A program made the position numbers and the translations under genes. DNA of 17,474 nt, taken from assembly GCA_049509675.1 (NCBI GenBank), contig JBEKZQ010000067.1, positions 1-17,474 on the forward strand, in the 5' to 3' direction. Shown here piece by piece: positions 15,190 to 17,474 of this stretch (positions are counted from its first letter, which is position 1; each line of letters starts with the position of its first letter). The stretch is from JBEKZQ01 sp049509675. GTDB lineage: Bacteria; Planctomycetota; Planctomycetia; Pirellulales; Thermoguttaceae. Under the pieces are notes generated by a model, which saw only the letters and a program-made list of their open reading frames with translations, made no database searches and was not told the origin of the DNA.

Positions 15190-15969
15190 ATGATCGATTC
15201 CCACGCGCATCTGGACGACCAACAGTTCGACGCCGATCGACATGCGGTGGTCCAGCGGGCGTTGCAAGCGGGAGTGGAAGCCATCCTCTGCGTCGGCACC
15301 ACGGCCGCTACAAGCGAAGCGGCGGTGCGAGTGGCCGAGACATATTCCCAGGTCTATGCGGCCGTGGGCATTCATCCCAATTCTTGTGCCGAGGCCGGGG
15401 CCGACGATTGGCCGCGAATCACCGCCCTGTTGCAACACCCGCGCGTGGTCGCCATGGGCGAGACCGGCCTGGACCGCTACTGGGATTTCGCCCCCATCGA
15501 GCTGCAAACGGAGTATTTTGTGCGGCATCTCCAACTCGCTCAGCAGCGCGATCTGCCCGTGGTGATCCATTGCCGCGAAGCGCAAGAGGACGTGCTCTCC
15601 GTGCTTCGGGCCGCGGTGGCGCGCGCGCCGCTGCGGGCCGTGTTGCACGCCTTCAGCGGCGACGCCGCCATGGCCGCGGAGTGCCTGGAGCTAGGGCTGC
15701 ACGTGAGTTTCGCCGGCAACGTCACCTACACGAACAAGAAGTTCCAGACCTTGCGCACAGTGGCGGCCGGAGTTGCCGCCAACCGCATTCTGATCGAGAC
15801 CGACAGCCCCTACCTGACGCCGGAACCGTTGCGCGGCAGGCAGAAGCGCAATGAGCCGGCCCTGATGGTTCATACGGCAAGTCAACTCGCGGCCTTGCGC
15901 GGGATTCCGCTCGATCAATTCGCCGCCCAGACGACGCAAAACGCCCGGCAATTATTTCGCCTGGGCTGA
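15190..15969 (+). CDS. tatD: TatD-family metal-dependent hydrolase (DNase)
   Basis: This 259-residue TIM-barrel hydrolase has the full set of metal ligands: DSHAHLD with His5 and His7, GETGLDRYWD with Glu91, VIHCREA with His127, LHAFSG with His153, and ETDSPYLTPEP with Asp205. TatD proteins are cytoplasmic divalent-metal-dependent nucleases implicated in 3'-5' exonuclease activity and DNA quality control. The ATG at 15190 gives the standard family start MIDSHAHL. The in-frame ATG at 15118 would add 24 residues derived from the REP-like repeat. Its length is normal for the family. It is likely transcribed alone, since the preceding 260 bases are repeat elements. Confidence 0.93.
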   Translation: MIDSHAHLDDQQFDADRHAVVQRALQAGVEAILCVGTTAATSEAAVRVAETYSQVYAAVGIHPNSCAEAGADDWPRITALLQHPRVVAMGETGLDRYWDFAPIELQTEYFVRHLQLAQQRDLPVVIHCREAQEDVLSVLRAAVARAPLRAVLHAFSGDAAMAAECLELGLHVSFAGNVTYTNKKFQTLRTVAAGVAANRILIETDSPYLTPEPLRGRQKRNEPALMVHTASQLAALRGIPLDQFAAQTTQNARQLFRLG

Positions 15970-15994
15970 CTTCCGCCCCGATTGCCTGCCCTTC

Positions 15995-16000
15995 TATAAT
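15995..16000 (+). promoter_or_regulatory. possible -10 box for the redoxin gene
   Basis: A perfect TATAAT lies 25 bases after the tatD stop. I see no good -35 partner at 16-18 bases. If used, transcription would start near 16007 and include both copies of the tandem duplication in the leader. Confidence 0.3.
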
Positions 16001-16001
16001 T

Positions 16002-16152
16002 CAGGCAGTTGAACTCTTGCAAATCTGAAATCTCAAATTTCAAATCTCAAATCTCGACCCTCGACTCTCAAACCGGAGCCCTGCCCAGGCAGTTGAACTC
16101 TTGCATATCTGAAATCTCAAATCTGAAATCTCAATAACAAAGGAGCCCTGCC
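16002..16152 (+). repeat. imperfect tandem duplication containing the ribosome-binding site
   Basis: Copy 1 (16002-16085) and copy 2 (16086-16152) both begin CAGGCAGTTGAACTCTTGCA and both end GGAGCCCTGCC. Between these conserved ends both copies contain runs of an AAATCTCAAATCTGA-type simple repeat. They differ in length (84 and 67 bases), mainly through this A/T-rich part. Copy 2 ends exactly at the ATG of the redoxin gene and provides its GGAG. Copy 1 carries the same site without a start codon after it. Confidence 0.8.
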
Positions 16153-16734
16153 ATGGTAGCAACCGCCAGTACGATGCTCTTGAACCTGGGCGATGCGGCC
16201 CCCGATTTCGCGTTGCCCGATACGGAAGGCAAAACCATCTCGCGCGTCGATTTTTCCGATGCGGCGGCGCTGTTGGTGATTTTCATGTGCAATCACTGTC
16301 CCTACGTGAAACACGTGGCCGCCGGACTGGCCAAGCTGGCCGCCGAGTACCAACGCCGCGGCGTGGCCGTGGTGGGGATCAACTCCAACGATTTCCAAAA
16401 ACACCCCGACGATTCCCCGGCGAAAATGGTCGAAGAAGTGCGGCTGCGCCGCTACACCTTCCCGTACCTGTTGGACGAAACCCAGGAAGTGGCCAAGGCC
16501 TATCGGGCCGCGTGTACCCCCGATTTCTACGTGTTCGACCGGCAGCACGAACTGGTGTATCGCGGGCAGATGGACTCCAGCCGGCCGGGCAGCGGCACGC
16601 CGGTCACGGGCCAGGACATCCGCGCGGCCTTGGACGCCGTGTTGGCCGGCAAGCCCGTCTCGAAGCAGCAGCGCCCGAGCATGGGATGCAACATCAAGTG
16701 GAAGCCGGGCAATTCTCCCGGGTATTTCGGGTGA
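16153..16734 (+). CDS. redoxin/thioredoxin-fold protein with a CNHC motif
   Basis: This 193-residue protein has the AhpC/TSA-redoxin fold. APDFALPDTEGK (15-27) is the family entry strand. The redox motif is in FMCNHCPYVKH (Cys46, Cys49), GVAVVGINSND is the next strand, and ACTPDFYVFD carries the conserved cis-Pro (Pro123). A further Cys at 179 is in SMGCNIKWKPG, a C-terminal signature of this group. Relatives are called thioredoxin family or redoxin domain proteins, with unproven peroxidase or disulfide-exchange roles. No signal peptide is present, so a cytoplasmic location is likely. The ATG at 16153 has AAAGGAG nine bases upstream, within the duplicated leader. Confidence 0.9.
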   Translation: MVATASTMLLNLGDAAPDFALPDTEGKTISRVDFSDAAALLVIFMCNHCPYVKHVAAGLAKLAAEYQRRGVAVVGINSNDFQKHPDDSPAKMVEEVRLRRYTFPYLLDETQEVAKAYRAACTPDFYVFDRQHELVYRGQMDSSRPGSGTPVTGQDIRAALDAVLAGKPVSKQQRPSMGCNIKWKPGNSPGYFG

Positions 16735-16745
16735 TTTGGGGGTCC

Positions 16746-16769
16746 ATGTTACCGGAAATGTTACCGGAA
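16746..16769 (+). repeat. perfect 12-bp tandem repeat
   Basis: ATGTTACCGGAA occurs twice in a row between the redoxin stop and the convergent Mrr-like gene. It has no obvious function. The remaining bases of this 112-base gap show no terminator hairpin with a T-run. Confidence 0.7.
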
Positions 16770-16846
16770 CCCGCCGTTTTGCCTTCCGCCGGATGCTTGG
16801 CCCACGGGTCATCGGCCATGAACGATTCTTTGGCAGGGGAAGATCG

Positions 16847-17365
16847 CTAGCAATTGGTATTCAGAGAGGATTGATAACCTACCGGCCGTGCCGAAAGACA
16901 CTCCTGCCAGAGATCGCGCTGACCGATGATCACAGCACCAAGTTTGAGTTCGTCAATCATGGCACAGCCAAGCGTCGCAGCGTCAGTGATTGCCTGCCGT
17001 GTAAACTGGCTGTTGGTGATGACGGCGCATGCGTGGCATTTCCGAATATCCTTGCCAGAATATGCCTCTTGCACTGCCTTGTTGTCAACGTGATTGCCAC
17101 TCGGATAGCCCTTTGCCTGGATCGCGATTTGATTTCCGTAAATCCCGACGATCAAATCCACGCCATGATCCCCCGCGTGCCCCGTCTCTTCAACCTGATA
17201 GCTGAGCAGCCGAAACACTTCGGCAAGGAAATGCTGAAAGTCGTCCCCCTCAAGGCTTTTCCAGTTGCTTGCGGCAAGCTCTCGACGACGGCGATCCAGA
17301 GATTCACGGCGAAGTCGCTCTTTCAGCCATTCGCCGCACTGCTGGCGCTGGCGTCCAACTTGAGT
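16847..17365 (-). pseudogene. Mrr-like restriction endonuclease, apparently 5'-truncated
   Basis: The open frame runs from a TAA at 17366-17368 to the TAG at 16847-16849, about 172 codons. It matches the Mrr-type PD-(D/E)xK nuclease domain: LEGDDFQHFLAEVF, LLSYQVEETGHAGDHGVDLIV with the catalytic Asp, IAIQAKGY with the Gln-x-Lys, then AVITNSQFTRQAITDAA and MIDELKL. Mrr-like enzymes cut DNA, often methylated DNA. The first in-frame GTG (17218) would cut into the domain and lose the conserved SLEGDDFQHFL helix. Codons upstream of it (ERLRRESLDRRRRELAASNW) still look like protein, but no ATG, GTG or TTG start is present. The frame then meets a palindromic repeat at 17370. The true start was probably displaced or lost. 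It converges with the redoxin gene. Confidence 0.7.
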
Positions 17366-17369
17366 TTAC

Positions 17370-17452
17370 GGGTGCCACGGTTGGCTTGTCCAACCGTGTT
17401 TCCAGCACTGCTGGGCAAGCCGGGCACCGACCGGAGGTTGGTCGTGGCACCC
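17370..17452. repeat. palindromic repeat element (GGGTGCCACG ends)
   Basis: GGGTGCCACG (17370-17379) is the exact reverse complement of CGTGGCACCC (17443-17452). Inside, GGCTTGTCC (17383-17391) roughly mirrors GGGCAAGCC (17413-17421). The 83-base unit has no ORF. It looks like one of the miniature inverted-repeat elements seen repeatedly in planctomycete intergenic DNA (recollection, not checked). It lies directly upstream of the truncated Mrr-like frame. Confidence 0.6.
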
Positions 17453-17474
17453 AACCGGTAATGTCGAAATGGAC

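Overview
The window looks like chromosomal DNA from a planctomycete, probably a Pirellulales-type relative, although the rank is inference. The support is high-GC coding sequence, a large exported protein carrying the planctomycete N-terminal motif VEPLEIRALLSA, and several families of short dispersed palindromic repeats of the kind that litter planctomycete genomes. No rRNA, tRNA, CRISPR array, integrase or transposase gene is visible.

Region 1 (1-3700, + strand). A promoter at 149-178 precedes a small protein of unknown function (232-555) and a radical SAM protein with a SPASM-like C-terminus (590-1474). Next comes a broken gene pair (about 1536-3280). The first two thirds of an O-acetylserine sulfhydrylase-type cysteine synthase runs, with a frame change near 2190, into the last three quarters of a divergent cysteinyl-tRNA synthetase. 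The end of the first enzyme and the HIGH-containing start of the second are both missing. A small BON-domain protein with its own promoter follows (3430-3693).

Region 2 (3908-6850, - strand). A 980-residue surface or secreted protein combines a glutamic (G1/eqolisin-like) peptidase domain with five PKD-like repeats of about 100 residues. Several of the repeats are also very similar at the DNA level.

Region 3 (7271-11797, - strand). This is a nitrogen-sensing operon read in the order amtB, glnB/glnK, glnD: ammonium channel, PII signal protein with its uridylylation tyrosine, and the bifunctional enzyme that modifies PII. A good sigma-54 promoter (GG-N10-GC) with a possible NtrC-type enhancer site lies upstream of amtB. 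glnD carries an in-frame 63-bp (21-codon) palindromic element in a linker between its domains.

Region 4 (12119-14926). A transglutaminase-like lipoprotein on the - strand and an unrecognised 231-residue protein on the + strand flank a roughly 560-bp gene-free stretch.

Region 5 (14923-17474). A nested inverted-repeat (MITE-like) element overlaps the stop codon of the unknown gene. It is followed by a TatD-family metal-dependent hydrolase, an imperfect tandem duplication that includes a Shine-Dalgarno region, a redoxin with a CNHC motif, and on the - strand the remains of an Mrr-like restriction endonuclease gene. The 5' end of that gene abuts another palindromic repeat.

The most notable signals are the broken cysteine synthase/cysteinyl-tRNA synthetase fusion, the protein-coding palindromic insertion inside glnD, and the number of distinct miniature repeats touching gene ends.
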